DNA of 54,090 bases, taken from the NCBI GenBank assembly GCA_018065935.1, contig JAGHSJ010000046.1:1-54090 (forward strand), written 5' to 3'. Source of the DNA: Candidatus Kurthia equi (GTDB lineage Bacteria; Bacillota; Bacilli; Bacillales_A; Planococcaceae). Under the pieces are notes generated by a model, which was given only the letters and a program-made list of their open reading frames with translations, ran no database searches and had not been told where the DNA came from. The position numbers and the translations under genes were made by a program. Of this stretch, positions 7,801 through 15,698 are shown in pieces. Every line of letters starts with the position of its first letter. The first letter of the stretch is position 1.

Positions 7801-8817
7801 CTAACCACCGATATGAGACATTTCGATTTTAGATTTTTTACGTTCTTCCATCGTTTGTTCATTTCGTTCGTCAGAGTAGCGATCTTTACGATTCTCCCAT
7901 ACACTCGAAATACTAGTTGAAATGGCTTTATCGTCCTTATCTGATCTCAATAATTCGCGTAAATCTGTTCCTTTTGTCGCAAATAGACACGTATATAACT
8001 TTCCTTCAGCAGAGATGCGTGCACGTGAACAAGATGAACAAAATGAATCTGTTACCGAAGAAATGACGCCGATTTCAGTCTTTTTATCCTTGTATTCATA
8101 TCGTGACGCTACTTCTCCTTTATAATTCGGAGCTACCTTCTCCAATGGTGAAAATGCATTTACCTGTTCAACGATGTCTTTTTTCTCAACGACGTCATCT
8201 AATTTCCAGCCATTCGAGTTTCCAACATCCATGTACTCGATGTATCGAAGAATATGTTGTTTTTCTTTGAAAAATTCAGCCATTTGAACAATATCTTGTT
8301 CATTTTTGCCTTTTTTCACAACCATATTAATCTTCACTTGCAGCCCTACTTCAGCTGCTTTTTCAATTCCTTCAAGAACGGTTTTCACTTTCCCACGACG
8401 ACCGTTCATATCTAAAAATCTTTCCTCATCTAGCGAATCTAAGCTGACTGATACTCTCACCAAACCTGCATCTTTTAATTGCTGCGCATATTTTTTGAGC
8501 AATGTACCATTTGTTGTCATAGCAATATCTTCTACGCCTTCAACCTCATTGATCATGCCGACTAATTTTGGTAAATCTATACGTAGTAAAGGTTCGCCAC
8601 CTGTAATACGAATTTTCTTCACGCCTAATTGCACGAAGATTTTCACAAGGCGCTCAATTTCTTCAAAGCTGAGAATTTTATCATTGGGTAAAAATGCGAA
8701 ATCTGGTCCAAATACTTCTGCTGGCATGCAATAACTACAGCGGAAATTACAACGATCTGTTACGGATATACGTAAATCCCTAAGTGGTCTTTGAAGTTGG
8801 TCTAATACATGATTCAT
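7801..8817 (-). CDS. moaA: GTP 3',8-cyclase MoaA
   Basis: Radical-SAM enzyme that starts molybdopterin synthesis from GTP. The first [4Fe-4S] ligands CNFRCSYC are Cys23, Cys27 and Cys30; GGEPLLR follows near residue 78; the C-terminal cluster cysteines are in [13 protein letters not shown] near 260, with a third in LYTCLFA. The conserved C-terminal Gly-Gly (SHIGG) is present. The RBS lies within the end of fdhD, 3 bases upstream, so the two are coupled. MoaC, its partner, is on the opposite strand at 6355. Confidence 0.95.
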   Translation of the reverse strand: MNHVLDQLQRPLRDLRISVTDRCNFRCSYCMPAEVFGPDFAFLPNDKILSFEEIERLVKIFVQLGVKKIRITGGEPLLRIDLPKLVGMINEVEGVEDIAMTTNGTLLKKYAQQLKDAGLVRVSVSLDSLDEERFLDMNGRRGKVKTVLEGIEKAAEVGLQVKINMVVKKGKNEQDIVQMAEFFKEKQHILRYIEYMDVGNSNGWKLDDVVEKKDIVEQVNAFSPLEKVAPNYKGEVASRYEYKDKKTEIGVISSVTDSFCSSCSRARISAEGKLYTCLFATKGTDLRELLRSDKDDKAISTSISSVWENRKDRYSDERNEQTMEERKKSKIEMSHIGG

Positions 8818-8820
8818 ATG

Positions 8821-9648
8821 CTATTCCTCCTTCGGAAGTTTATCCTGTGAACTAGCTACTTGTAATTGAATGCGTTTTTCATGGGTATATACATTCATCG
8901 CGTTATTTCTTACAAAACCAACAGTTGTAATACCTAAACCATCTGCCAGCTCTAAAGCTAACTCAGTTGGTGCTGACTTAGAAAGCACAATCTCACAGCC
9001 TATTTTTGATACTTTAAGTAAAATTTCTGATGAAATTCGGCCACTAAATACAATGATTTTATCTTGCATACTAATATTATTTCGTAAGCAATAACCATAA
9101 ATTTTATCAAGTGCATTATGGCGACCAATATCCATACGACTTAAGATAATTCCCGATTTATCACAAAGTGCTGCATTATGAACACCACCTGTTTGTTGAA
9201 AAACCTCAGCAGAATTTTGTAAATCGCGCATAAGTCGATAACAATCCTCAGCTGTGACACGCACATGCACATCATTCATTTTTTTCGCAACAAGTGCATC
9301 ATTAGCAAAGACAAAACCTTGGCGACTCGCACCACAGCATGAAGTAATGTAACGTTTGTTTTGCATTTGTTGGTAATATGGATTCACCTTATTTGTTTTC
9401 ACATGGACATAACCTTCTTTTTCTTGATGCCATATGCTTTCAATATCAGCATAATCACGGATTACTCGCTCGGACGCTAAATATCCAATGACCATGTCCT
9501 CCACATATTCCGGTGTACAAACCATCGTTACAAATTCTTCTTGATTAATTTTTACAGTAACTGCATATTCAGTAACAACCGTGTCCTCTATTCGATTAAC
9601 TTCGTCTCCTGTAATACGTAGTACTTGTCTTTTCACTATATTTTCCAT
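8821..9648 (-). CDS. fdhD: Formate dehydrogenase sulfurtransferase FdhD
   Basis: Transfers sulfur from a cysteine desulfurase to the Mo cofactor of formate dehydrogenase, making the enzyme active. The swivelling cysteine loop is SCCGASRQ around residues 113-120, a CC form rather than the CxxC of the E. coli protein. The GGVHNAAL and DIGRHNALDKIYG blocks near 160 and 180 are diagnostic. Length 275 aa is normal. It sits between the DUF2294 gene (12 bases) and moaA (3 bases), and its client FdhF is encoded divergently. Confidence 0.93.
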   Translation of the reverse strand: MENIVKRQVLRITGDEVNRIEDTVVTEYAVTVKINQEEFVTMVCTPEYVEDMVIGYLASERVIRDYADIESIWHQEKEGYVHVKTNKVNPYYQQMQNKRYITSCCGASRQGFVFANDALVAKKMNDVHVRVTAEDCYRLMRDLQNSAEVFQQTGGVHNAALCDKSGIILSRMDIGRHNALDKIYGYCLRNNISMQDKIIVFSGRISSEILLKVSKIGCEIVLSKSAPTELALELADGLGITTVGFVRNNAMNVYTHEKRIQLQVASSQDKLPKEE

Positions 9649-9660
9649 CAGGTGTCTCCC

Positions 9661-10008
9661 TTATTGGCTAATCGTATCTTCAAAAACAAAAACAGAGATG
9701 GCAATATCCTCTTCAACTTTAATATCAGAGAATAAATGTAAGAGTTTTGATTCCATCAATTCTTCCATCCCATCAGGTGTTGCTTGCGCATATAAATCTT
9801 GAATCATTAATGTACGCGCTGCATGCACCATTTTCACACCATCTGCTGTACTAGCAATAAATTTTTCAGTTGGTGTAACATTGCCTGTTAATGTGGATAT
9901 GGCCATATTTTCTACAAAAACTGTATGAATTCTTTCTGGACCTTTGCCAAATAAATCCTTTCGTAGCTTGCGAATAATATCATTAAATTCATGGATTTTT
10001 TGCGACAT
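9661..10008 (-). CDS. DUF2294 family protein (YrhF-like)
   Basis: Small soluble protein without assigned reaction. It resembles the DUF2294 protein found beside Bacillus formate dehydrogenase genes (YrhF). Visible blocks are DIIRKLRKDLFGKGPERI at about 9-26 and VTPTEKFIASTADG at about 43-56; it is predicted alpha/beta with no signal or membrane segment. The frame opens at 10047, but GGAGG is spaced 9 bases from the ATG at 10008, giving 115 aa beginning MSQKIHEF. First gene of the operon with fdhD, moaA and the FNT channel, so a role in formate metabolism is inferred. Confidence 0.8.
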   Translation of the reverse strand: MSQKIHEFNDIIRKLRKDLFGKGPERIHTVFVENMAISTLTGNVTPTEKFIASTADGVKMVHAARTLMIQDLYAQATPDGMEELMESKLLHLFSDIKVEEDIAISVFVFEDTISQ

Positions 10009-10161
10009 ATTCAGTTTCCTCCAACGTTTTTTACTTAATTTTACCATTTAGACTATGCGAATACCCTTACAGTTGATTAATAATATAGCAACTCACAAAA
10101 AAATCAAAGCTTTTTATTTTATTGATAAACATTCTCATTAAAGAATATTTATTATTAGTTA

Positions 10162-10190
10162 TTGTGCAATTCTGCTGTAAGTACTATAAT
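10162..10190 (+). promoter_or_regulatory. SigA-type promoter in the fdhF upstream region
   Basis: TTGTGC (10162-10167) and TATAAT (10185-10190) with exactly 17 bases between. It lies more than 400 bases before fdhF, and a strong terminator intervenes at 10366-10423. Confidence 0.6.
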
Positions 10191-10196
10191 TACTTC

Positions 10197-10423
10197 AGTA
10201 AATAATGGTTTTCACCTCTTGTTAATATTTTCGACATCTATCTTTTCAATAATCTGAATGGATTGTTATTTTGAGTGTTTGCAAAGGGTTAAATCTTTTA
10301 TTCAAATTAAAAATTAAATTTTTAAAAAGTAGATTGGATTATTAGCAATAGCTGTTAGTAATTTTATCCACCATGAAAAATTAGCATACTTTAAGTGTGT
10401 TAGTTCATGGTGGATTTTTTTTT
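10197..10423 (+). ncRNA. Candidate small RNA or attenuated leader upstream of fdhF
   Basis: The promoter at 10162-10190 predicts a start near 10197, and the terminator at 10366-10423 would end a ~225-nt transcript. Inside I see a hairpin of AATAATC (10248-10254) with GATTGTT (10261-10267) and an AT-rich dyad near 10305-10325. No open frame with a ribosome binding site is present. It could be a free RNA or a leader whose terminator controls fdhF. It matches no riboswitch class I can recognise by eye. Confidence 0.4.
10366..10423 (+). terminator. Strong intrinsic terminator before fdhF
   Basis: ATCCACCATGAA (10366-10377) pairs perfectly with TTCATGGTGGAT (10404-10415), and the loop can extend the helix with AGCATAC/GTGTGTT. 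A run of nine T follows (10415-10423). The T-run is only on the plus-strand side, so it works in the fdhF direction although no plus-strand gene precedes it. Confidence 0.85.
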
Positions 10424-10510
10424 AGTTCAGATACCAGATGATGGCTCGTTAAATTTTTTTAACTCGAATCATATTTTGTCGTAATTAGGGGAATAGTTAA
10501 TCATACGAAC

Positions 10511-10600
10511 TTAACACTATTGGTATGTTTGATATATTATTCCCATTTTATGCTCAAAACTAACTGGCTCTTCATAAGTATCAGAATATGGAAACGGAGG
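10511..10600 (+). promoter_or_regulatory. Proximal promoter and RBS of fdhF
   Basis: TTAACA (10511-10516) and TATATT (10533-10538) are 16 bases apart, a plausible but imperfect promoter downstream of the terminator. GGAGG (10596-10600) lies 8 bases before the ATG at 10609 and downstream of the ATG at 10588, which rules out the longer frame. Confidence 0.45.
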
Positions 10601-10608
10601 AAATAACC

Positions 10609-13542
10609 ATGACCCAAATCAAAATCAATGGTACGTCATATGATGTAGCTGAAAATGCAACCATCCTAGATACGATTAATGCCAATAACATTGAACATCC
10701 ACAGGTTTGTCACGTGCCAGCAGTTGATCCAATTCAAACATGTGATACGTGTATCGTTGAAGTAGACGGTAAACTTGTCCGTTCTTGTTCTACTAAAGCA
10801 GTAGACGGAATGAATATCCAACTTGACTCAACAGGTGCGAAAGCTGCCCAAACTGAAGCAATGGATCGTCTATTAGAAAACCATATGCTTTACTGTACTG
10901 TTTGTGACAATAACAACGGTAACTGTACACTGCATAATACAACTGAAATGATGGGTATCGAACATCAAAAATATCCATACCGTCCAAAAGAAGAAGAAAA
11001 CCCTGTTGATTCTTCACATCCTTTCTACCGTTACGATGCGAACCAATGTATCGCTTGTGGACAATGTGTGGAAGTTTGTCAAAACCTTCAAGTTAATGAA
11101 ACACTATCACTTGATTGGGAAGCTGAAAAACCACGCGTTATTTGGGATGAAGGCGTAGACATCAATGATTCTTCATGTGTAAGCTGTGGACAATGCGTAA
11201 CTGTATGTCCATGTAATGCCTTAATGGAAAAATCAATGTTAGGTGAAGCTGGATTCATGACAAGCATCAAACCAGATACATTAGAACCTATGATTGATTT
11301 AATTAAAGAAGTAGAACCTGGATACAGCGGTATCTTCGCTGTTTCTGAAATTGAAGCAGCTATGCGTAGTAAACGTACGAAGAAAACAAAAACAGTTTGT
11401 ACATTCTGTGGTGTTGGTTGTTCATTCGAAGTATGGACTAAAGGTCGTAAAATCTTAAAAGTTCAACCTTCTGATGGTCCTGTCAATGCAATTTCTACAT
11501 GTGTTAAAGGTAAATTCGGTTGGGACTTCGTTAACTCAGAAGAGCGTATTACCACTCCATTAATTCGCAAAGATGGTCAATTCGTTGAAGCATCTTGGGA
11601 TGAAGCATTAGATTTAGTCGCTTCTAAACTTGGTGGTTATAGAGACGAATTCGGTCCTGGTTCTGTAGGTTTCATTTCATCTTCTAAAATCACGAATGAA
11701 GAAAACTACTTGATGCAAAAAATTGCTCGTCAATTATTCCAAACAAATGATATCGATAACTGTTCACGTTATTGCCAATCACCTGCTACTGACGGTTTAT
11801 TCCGCACAGTTGGTATGGGTGGCGATGCCGGTACAATTAAAGACATCGCGAAAGCTGGTCTTGTTATCATCGTTGGGGCTAACCCAGCTGAAGGTCACCC
11901 AGTATTAGCAACACGTGTAAAACGTGCGCATAAATTACATGGTCAAAAATTAATCGTATCTGACATTCGTAAAAACGAAATGGCCGAACGCTCTGACATC
12001 CACTTACATCCAAAACAAGGTACTGACCAAGTTTGGATTATGGCTGTTACAAAATACATGATTGATCAAGGTTGGCATGATGAGAAATTCATCCAAGAAA
12101 ATGTTAACTTCTATGAAGATTTCAAAGGCGTTCTAGCGAAATACACATTAGAATATGCTGAGGAACACACTGGTTTATCTCAAGAAACATTAATCGAAGT
12201 AGCGAAAATGATTCGTGATGCTGACGGTACTTGTATCCTTTGGGGTATGGGTGTTACTCAAAATACAGGTGGTTCTGATACATCGGCTGCTATCTCAAAC
12301 TTATTATTAGCAACTGGTAACTACCGTCGTCCTGGCGCTGGTGCTTACCCACTTCGCGGACATAATAATGTTCAAGGTGCTTGTGATATGGGTACTCTTC
12401 CTAACCTACTTCCTGGTTATCAAAAAGTGGTAGAAGAAGAAAACCGCATTAAATTCGAAAAAGCATACGGTGTACCAATCAGTCCTGAAGTTGGTAAAAC
12501 AAATATGCAAATGCTTGATGCAATCGAAGACGGCTCAATGAAAGCTATGTACTTAGCTGGTGAAGATATGGCGCTTGTAGACTGTAACGCAAACCATGTT
12601 GATAAAGTACTTTCTGAATTAGAATTCTTCGTCGTACAAGATATCTTCATGTCACGTACAGCTCAATATGCAGACGTCATCTTACCTGCCGCTCCTTCAT
12701 TAGAAAAAGACGGTACATTCACTAACACGGAACGTCGCGTTCAACGTCTATACAAAGCATTACCAACACTTGGTGATTCAAAAGCCGATTGGGAAATCAT
12801 GCAATTAGTAGCAAACCGTTTAGGTGCAAACTGGAATTACACACATCCAAGCGAAATCTTCGATGAAATCTCTAGCCTTGCTCCTTTATTCAAAGAAGCT
12901 AACTATGATGTATTAGCTGATTGGGGTAGCTTCTGTTGGGGTGATGCTGAAAATGGTACGGATACACCGTTACTATACGAAAACGGCTTCAACTTCCCAG
13001 ATAAGAAAGCACGCTTCGCCTTATATGATTGGGTAACTCCAGTTGAATTTGAAGAACAATATGACTGCCATATCAACAATGGTCGTATGCTTGAGCATTT
13101 CCATGAAGGGAATATGACAAACAAATCGAAAGGTATTCAAGAAAAAGTACCTGAAATTTTTGTTGAAGTATCTCCTGAGCTTGCAAAAGAACGTGGCATT
13201 GAAACAGGCGCATTATTACGTCTATTATCTCCATTCGGTGCATTGAAATTAAGTGCATTAGTTACAGACCGAGTATCTGGTAATGAATTATTCTTACCAA
13301 TGAACTCAACTAGCAAGGATTCGGCAATTAACTTCTTAACTGGCCCTGGTGCTGACTTACGTACTTCAACTCCTGCTTATAAACAAACAAAAGTTAAAGT
13401 AGAAGTATTAAAACCAAGAGGTAAAAATCCGCTTCCACGTACAAACCCACGTTATAAAGAACGTCATCCACAAAATGGTGTCGAAGTGAATCGTAAATGG
13501 GCTCGCCCAGGGTATGTTCACTTAACGACTGAGGGGGAGTAA
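10609..13542 (+). CDS. fdhF: Formate dehydrogenase catalytic subunit FdhF (ForC/YrhE type)
   Basis: Molybdenum, iron-sulfur enzyme (977 aa) oxidising formate to CO2. Domains in order: plant-type [2Fe-2S] domain with CDTC near residue 46; His-Cys cluster motif CTVCDNNNGNC near 95-105; two 4Fe-4S ferredoxin motifs CIACGQC and CVSCGQC near 147-200; the molybdopterin oxidoreductase domain opening with CTFCGVGC near 264; and a C-terminal MGD-binding domain. The Mo ligand is Cys389 (TGC at 11773), not selenocysteine, and the next residue is Gln instead of the His seen in E. coli FdhH. The architecture plus a DUF1641 partner matches the Bacillus menaquinone-linked ForCE-type enzymes. Confidence 0.92.
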   Translation: MTQIKINGTSYDVAENATILDTINANNIEHPQVCHVPAVDPIQTCDTCIVEVDGKLVRSCSTKAVDGMNIQLDSTGAKAAQTEAMDRLLENHMLYCTVCDNNNGNCTLHNTTEMMGIEHQKYPYRPKEEENPVDSSHPFYRYDANQCIACGQCVEVCQNLQVNETLSLDWEAEKPRVIWDEGVDINDSSCVSCGQCVTVCPCNALMEKSMLGEAGFMTSIKPDTLEPMIDLIKEVEPGYSGIFAVSEIEAAMRSKRTKKTKTVCTFCGVGCSFEVWTKGRKILKVQPSDGPVNAISTCVKGKFGWDFVNSEERITTPLIRKDGQFVEASWDEALDLVASKLGGYRDEFGPGSVGFISSSKITNEENYLMQKIARQLFQTNDIDNCSRYCQSPATDGLFRTVGMGGDAGTIKDIAKAGLVIIVGANPAEGHPVLATRVKRAHKLHGQKLIVSDIRKNEMAERSDIHLHPKQGTDQVWIMAVTKYMIDQGWHDEKFIQENVNFYEDFKGVLAKYTLEYAEEHTGLSQETLIEVAKMIRDADGTCILWGMGVTQNTGGSDTSAAISNLLLATGNYRRPGAGAYPLRGHNNVQGACDMGTLPNLLPGYQKVVEEENRIKFEKAYGVPISPEVGKTNMQMLDAIEDGSMKAMYLAGEDMALVDCNANHVDKVLSELEFFVVQDIFMSRTAQYADVILPAAPSLEKDGTFTNTERRVQRLYKALPTLGDSKADWEIMQLVANRLGANWNYTHPSEIFDEISSLAPLFKEANYDVLADWGSFCWGDAENGTDTPLLYENGFNFPDKKARFALYDWVTPVEFEEQYDCHINNGRMLEHFHEGNMTNKSKGIQEKVPEIFVEVSPELAKERGIETGALLRLLSPFGALKLSALVTDRVSGNELFLPMNSTSKDSAINFLTGPGADLRTSTPAYKQTKVKVEVLKPRGKNPLPRTNPRYKERHPQNGVEVNRKWARPGYVHLTTEGE

Positions 13543-13545
13543 AAA

Positions 13546-14022
13546 ATGGCTGCACCTATAAACTCGATTAAAAAACAATTATTAACTGAAGAAGAGTATA
13601 CAGCTCAAAAACTAGACAGTCTTAAAAAACTTGTATCTGAAAATGATAGTGCTGTTGCACAAATCCTTTCTCTTATTGGGGAATTAGATTCAATTGGCGC
13701 TCTAGAGGCCGCTAATAAAATGCTTGAAGCCAAAGAAGAAGTGGCAAATATTGCACTTGGTCAAATTACAAGCAAACCTGTATTAAACTTGATTAACAAC
13801 ATGATGGGTGCCGCTGGTGCCCTAACTCAACTAGACCCAGAAGTGACAACTAAGCTTGTAACGGGGCTAATGAGTGGTGTTGATGAAGCGAATAAAGCTG
13901 TTGCTGAATCAGATAAAATCAGCAAACTAAAACTTCTTAAAATGATGAATGATCCGGATGTTAACCGTGCAATGAATTTCGGCGTTCACTTCTTAAAAGG
14001 TCTTGGCAGTAACTTAAAATAG
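13546..14022 (+). CDS. DUF1641 protein, predicted partner subunit of the formate dehydrogenase
   Basis: A 158-residue alpha-helical protein starting 3 bases after fdhF, with a GAGGGGGAG site inside the fdhF end. The central region (ALEAANKMLEAKEEVANIAL near 55-75, then NLINNMMGAAGALTQLDPE near 85-105) resembles DUF1641 proteins such as Bacillus YrhD/YjgD, known as the second subunit (ForE type) that links this enzyme class to the quinone pool. No clear membrane span or cofactor motif is visible, so the coupling function is taken from the family. Confidence 0.85.
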   Translation: MAAPINSIKKQLLTEEEYTAQKLDSLKKLVSENDSAVAQILSLIGELDSIGALEAANKMLEAKEEVANIALGQITSKPVLNLINNMMGAAGALTQLDPEVTTKLVTGLMSGVDEANKAVAESDKISKLKLLKMMNDPDVNRAMNFGVHFLKGLGSNLK

Positions 14023-14038
14023 TAAGGTGGTATACCCA

Positions 14039-15085
14039 ATGTTAACGAACGAAAACGTTGTAAATGCATTAAAGGATGTTAATGATCCAGAACTTCATAA
14101 AAGTGTTGTTGAACTAAATATGGTAAGAAATGTTCAAATCGAAGGTACACATGTATCTTTAGAGATTGTCCTAACAATTAAAGGTTGCCCATTAAAAGCT
14201 AAAATTCAGCAAGATGTTGAATCAGCGATTAAAGCTCTTGGTGCGACAAAAGTTTCTCTACAATTTGGCACAATGACTGATGAGGAGCGCATGGTATTAA
14301 CTGCTTCTTTAAAAACGCAACATGTTGACGGTCAAGGTATGCCAAAAATGTTAGCTCCAGATTCAGGTGTGAAATTTATCGCCATCACAAGTGGTAAAGG
14401 TGGCGTTGGTAAGTCGACTGTTACTATCAACTTAGCAACTGCCCTTGCACGACTTGGTAAAAAGGTTGGTATTGTTGATGCTGACATTTACGGATTTAGT
14501 ATTCCTGCAATGATGCGCGCACAACAAAAACCAACAATGATTGACAAAACAGCAATTCCTGTTGAAATTAACGGTGTAAAAATTATGTCTATGGGTTTCT
14601 ACACGAAGGATAATCAACCTGTTATGTGGCGCGGTCCAATGCTAAATAAATGGATTCGTAACTTTTTAGTGAATACTCACTGGGGTGAACTTGATTACTT
14701 ATTGCTAGACCTACCCCCTGGTACCGGTGATGTCGCAATCGATGTAGCCGCAATGATTCCACAAGCAAAAGAGATTATCGTTACTACTCCTCATAATGCA
14801 GCATCTTATGTTGCTTCTCGTGCAGGTATGATGGCCATTCATACAAAACACGAAGTTTTAGGTGTTGTAGAAAACATGGCTTACTTTGAAACACCTGACG
14901 GTAAGAAAAATTACATCTTAGGTCAAGGCGGCGGAGATGCGTTAGCACGTTCATTAAAATGTAATGTTCTAGCTCAAGTTCCTTTCGCAAAACCTGAGGA
15001 AAACATTGGATCTTCAATCTATGATGAAGATTCAGTCGTAGGCGAAGTATTCACGCATTTAGCTGAAGATCTCGTTTTCGGATAA
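14039..15085 (+). CDS. Mrp/NBP35-type P-loop ATPase (SalA-like), DUF59 N-terminus
   Basis: 348-residue protein: N-terminal DUF59/MIP18-like domain (about 5-80), then an Mrp ATPase domain with the deviant Walker A SGKGGVGKST near 119-128 and DLPPGTGD near 228. Family members carry Fe-S clusters or, as SalA in Bacillus, regulate transcription. The CxxC pair that holds the cluster in ApbC/Nbp35 is missing; the equivalent place reads AYFETPDGKKNY. A GTG at 14027 is less likely than the ATG at 14039, which has AAGGTGG 8 bases upstream. Third gene of the fdhF operon, so assistance in enzyme maturation is possible but unproven. Confidence 0.85.
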   Translation: MLTNENVVNALKDVNDPELHKSVVELNMVRNVQIEGTHVSLEIVLTIKGCPLKAKIQQDVESAIKALGATKVSLQFGTMTDEERMVLTASLKTQHVDGQGMPKMLAPDSGVKFIAITSGKGGVGKSTVTINLATALARLGKKVGIVDADIYGFSIPAMMRAQQKPTMIDKTAIPVEINGVKIMSMGFYTKDNQPVMWRGPMLNKWIRNFLVNTHWGELDYLLLDLPPGTGDVAIDVAAMIPQAKEIIVTTPHNAASYVASRAGMMAIHTKHEVLGVVENMAYFETPDGKKNYILGQGGGDALARSLKCNVLAQVPFAKPEENIGSSIYDEDSVVGEVFTHLAEDLVFG

Positions 15086-15110
15086 TGAAATATAATCCCC
15101 CTAAAAAAAT

Positions 15111-15152
15111 AACCCCGCTCACAAGATTGCAACCTTGTGAGCGGGGTTTTTT
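15111..15152. terminator. Terminator of the fdhF operon
   Basis: AACCCCGCTCACAAG (15111-15125) pairs with CTTGTGAGCGGGGTT (15134-15148), ending in a T-run to 15152. A shorter A-rich stretch at 15104-15112 could let it serve the converging minus-strand gene at 15154 too. Confidence 0.92.
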
Positions 15153-15153
15153 A

Positions 15154-15447
15154 TTATTTCATATAGCCAGCTTTACGCAACACTTGCATAAAGTAAAAAC
15201 GATACGTATTTTCCACGAAATTTTCTAATGGCAGACCAACATTTAGTTGATATTTTGAAAAGATAAAGAAAAAGCGCTTATCCCATTTTAAACGTAATAA
15301 TTCGCCAGCCTCTTCGCCATACTTCTGCGTAAATTCATTCATTAATGGTTCAATCATCCCTGCACAATGTTCTTTTAAATGCCCTAGTGCATCCGCATCT
15401 TTATTCTTTTGAAACTGTGTAATCCATAAAGCTATTTGTTCATCCAT
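15154..15447 (-). CDS. Small protein with possible degenerate sigma-70 region 2
   Basis: 97-residue, all-helical soluble protein that I cannot name securely. The middle and C-terminal part (about 30-95), with GMIEPLMNEFTQKYGEE and KYQLNVGLPLENFVENTYRF followed by FYFMQVLRKAGY, has the spacing of sigma-70 region 2 (helix, FDP-G-F-YA-like segment, basic recognition helix). No region 4 is present. Basic and aromatic residues are abundant. It is monocistronic, directly before a terminator, facing the fdhF operon. A remote DNA-binding or sigma-like role is a guess from pattern. Confidence 0.65.
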   Translation of the reverse strand: MDEQIALWITQFQKNKDADALGHLKEHCAGMIEPLMNEFTQKYGEEAGELLRLKWDKRFFFIFSKYQLNVGLPLENFVENTYRFYFMQVLRKAGYMK

Positions 15448-15642
15448 TACTAAAAACCATCCTTAAAATTTTGAGTTTCTTCTATTATAATATTATACTA
15501 TTTTGGTTAAGCAGTTACTCGTATTCACAACTCAAAAATCAGCATAAAAAATAACGAAGTTTTTTAAGTTCCAAAATAATAAGTAGCTGACATGTTAGCT
15601 CTGAAAATAATAGTTTTTCCTATTCATTACTTCAACATAAAA

Positions 15643-15687
15643 ATACCTACAGAATAAACACTTAGATAAAGTGTATCCTGTAGGTAT
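15643..15687 (-). terminator. Terminator downstream of topB
   Basis: ATACCTACAG (15643-15652) pairs with CTGTAGGTAT (15678-15687), with an inner ACACTT/AAGTGT helix. Read on the minus strand it ends in a short U-run. Confidence 0.75.
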
Positions 15688-15698
15688 GCTATTTAAAA

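Noticed and set aside
8000-8060. Possible selenocysteine or frameshift signals in molybdenum genes
   Set aside because: fdhF has TGC at the ligand position, and moaA, fdhD and the mob/moe genes read through without in-frame TGA.
10260-10319. 19-codon open frame (starts MDCYFECLQ) inside the fdhF leader
   Set aside because: No ribosome binding site before its ATG and no conserved character; more likely chance in the leader RNA.
10588-10608. Upstream ATG extending fdhF by 7 codons
   Set aside because: The GGAGG site lies after this ATG and fits the one at 10609.
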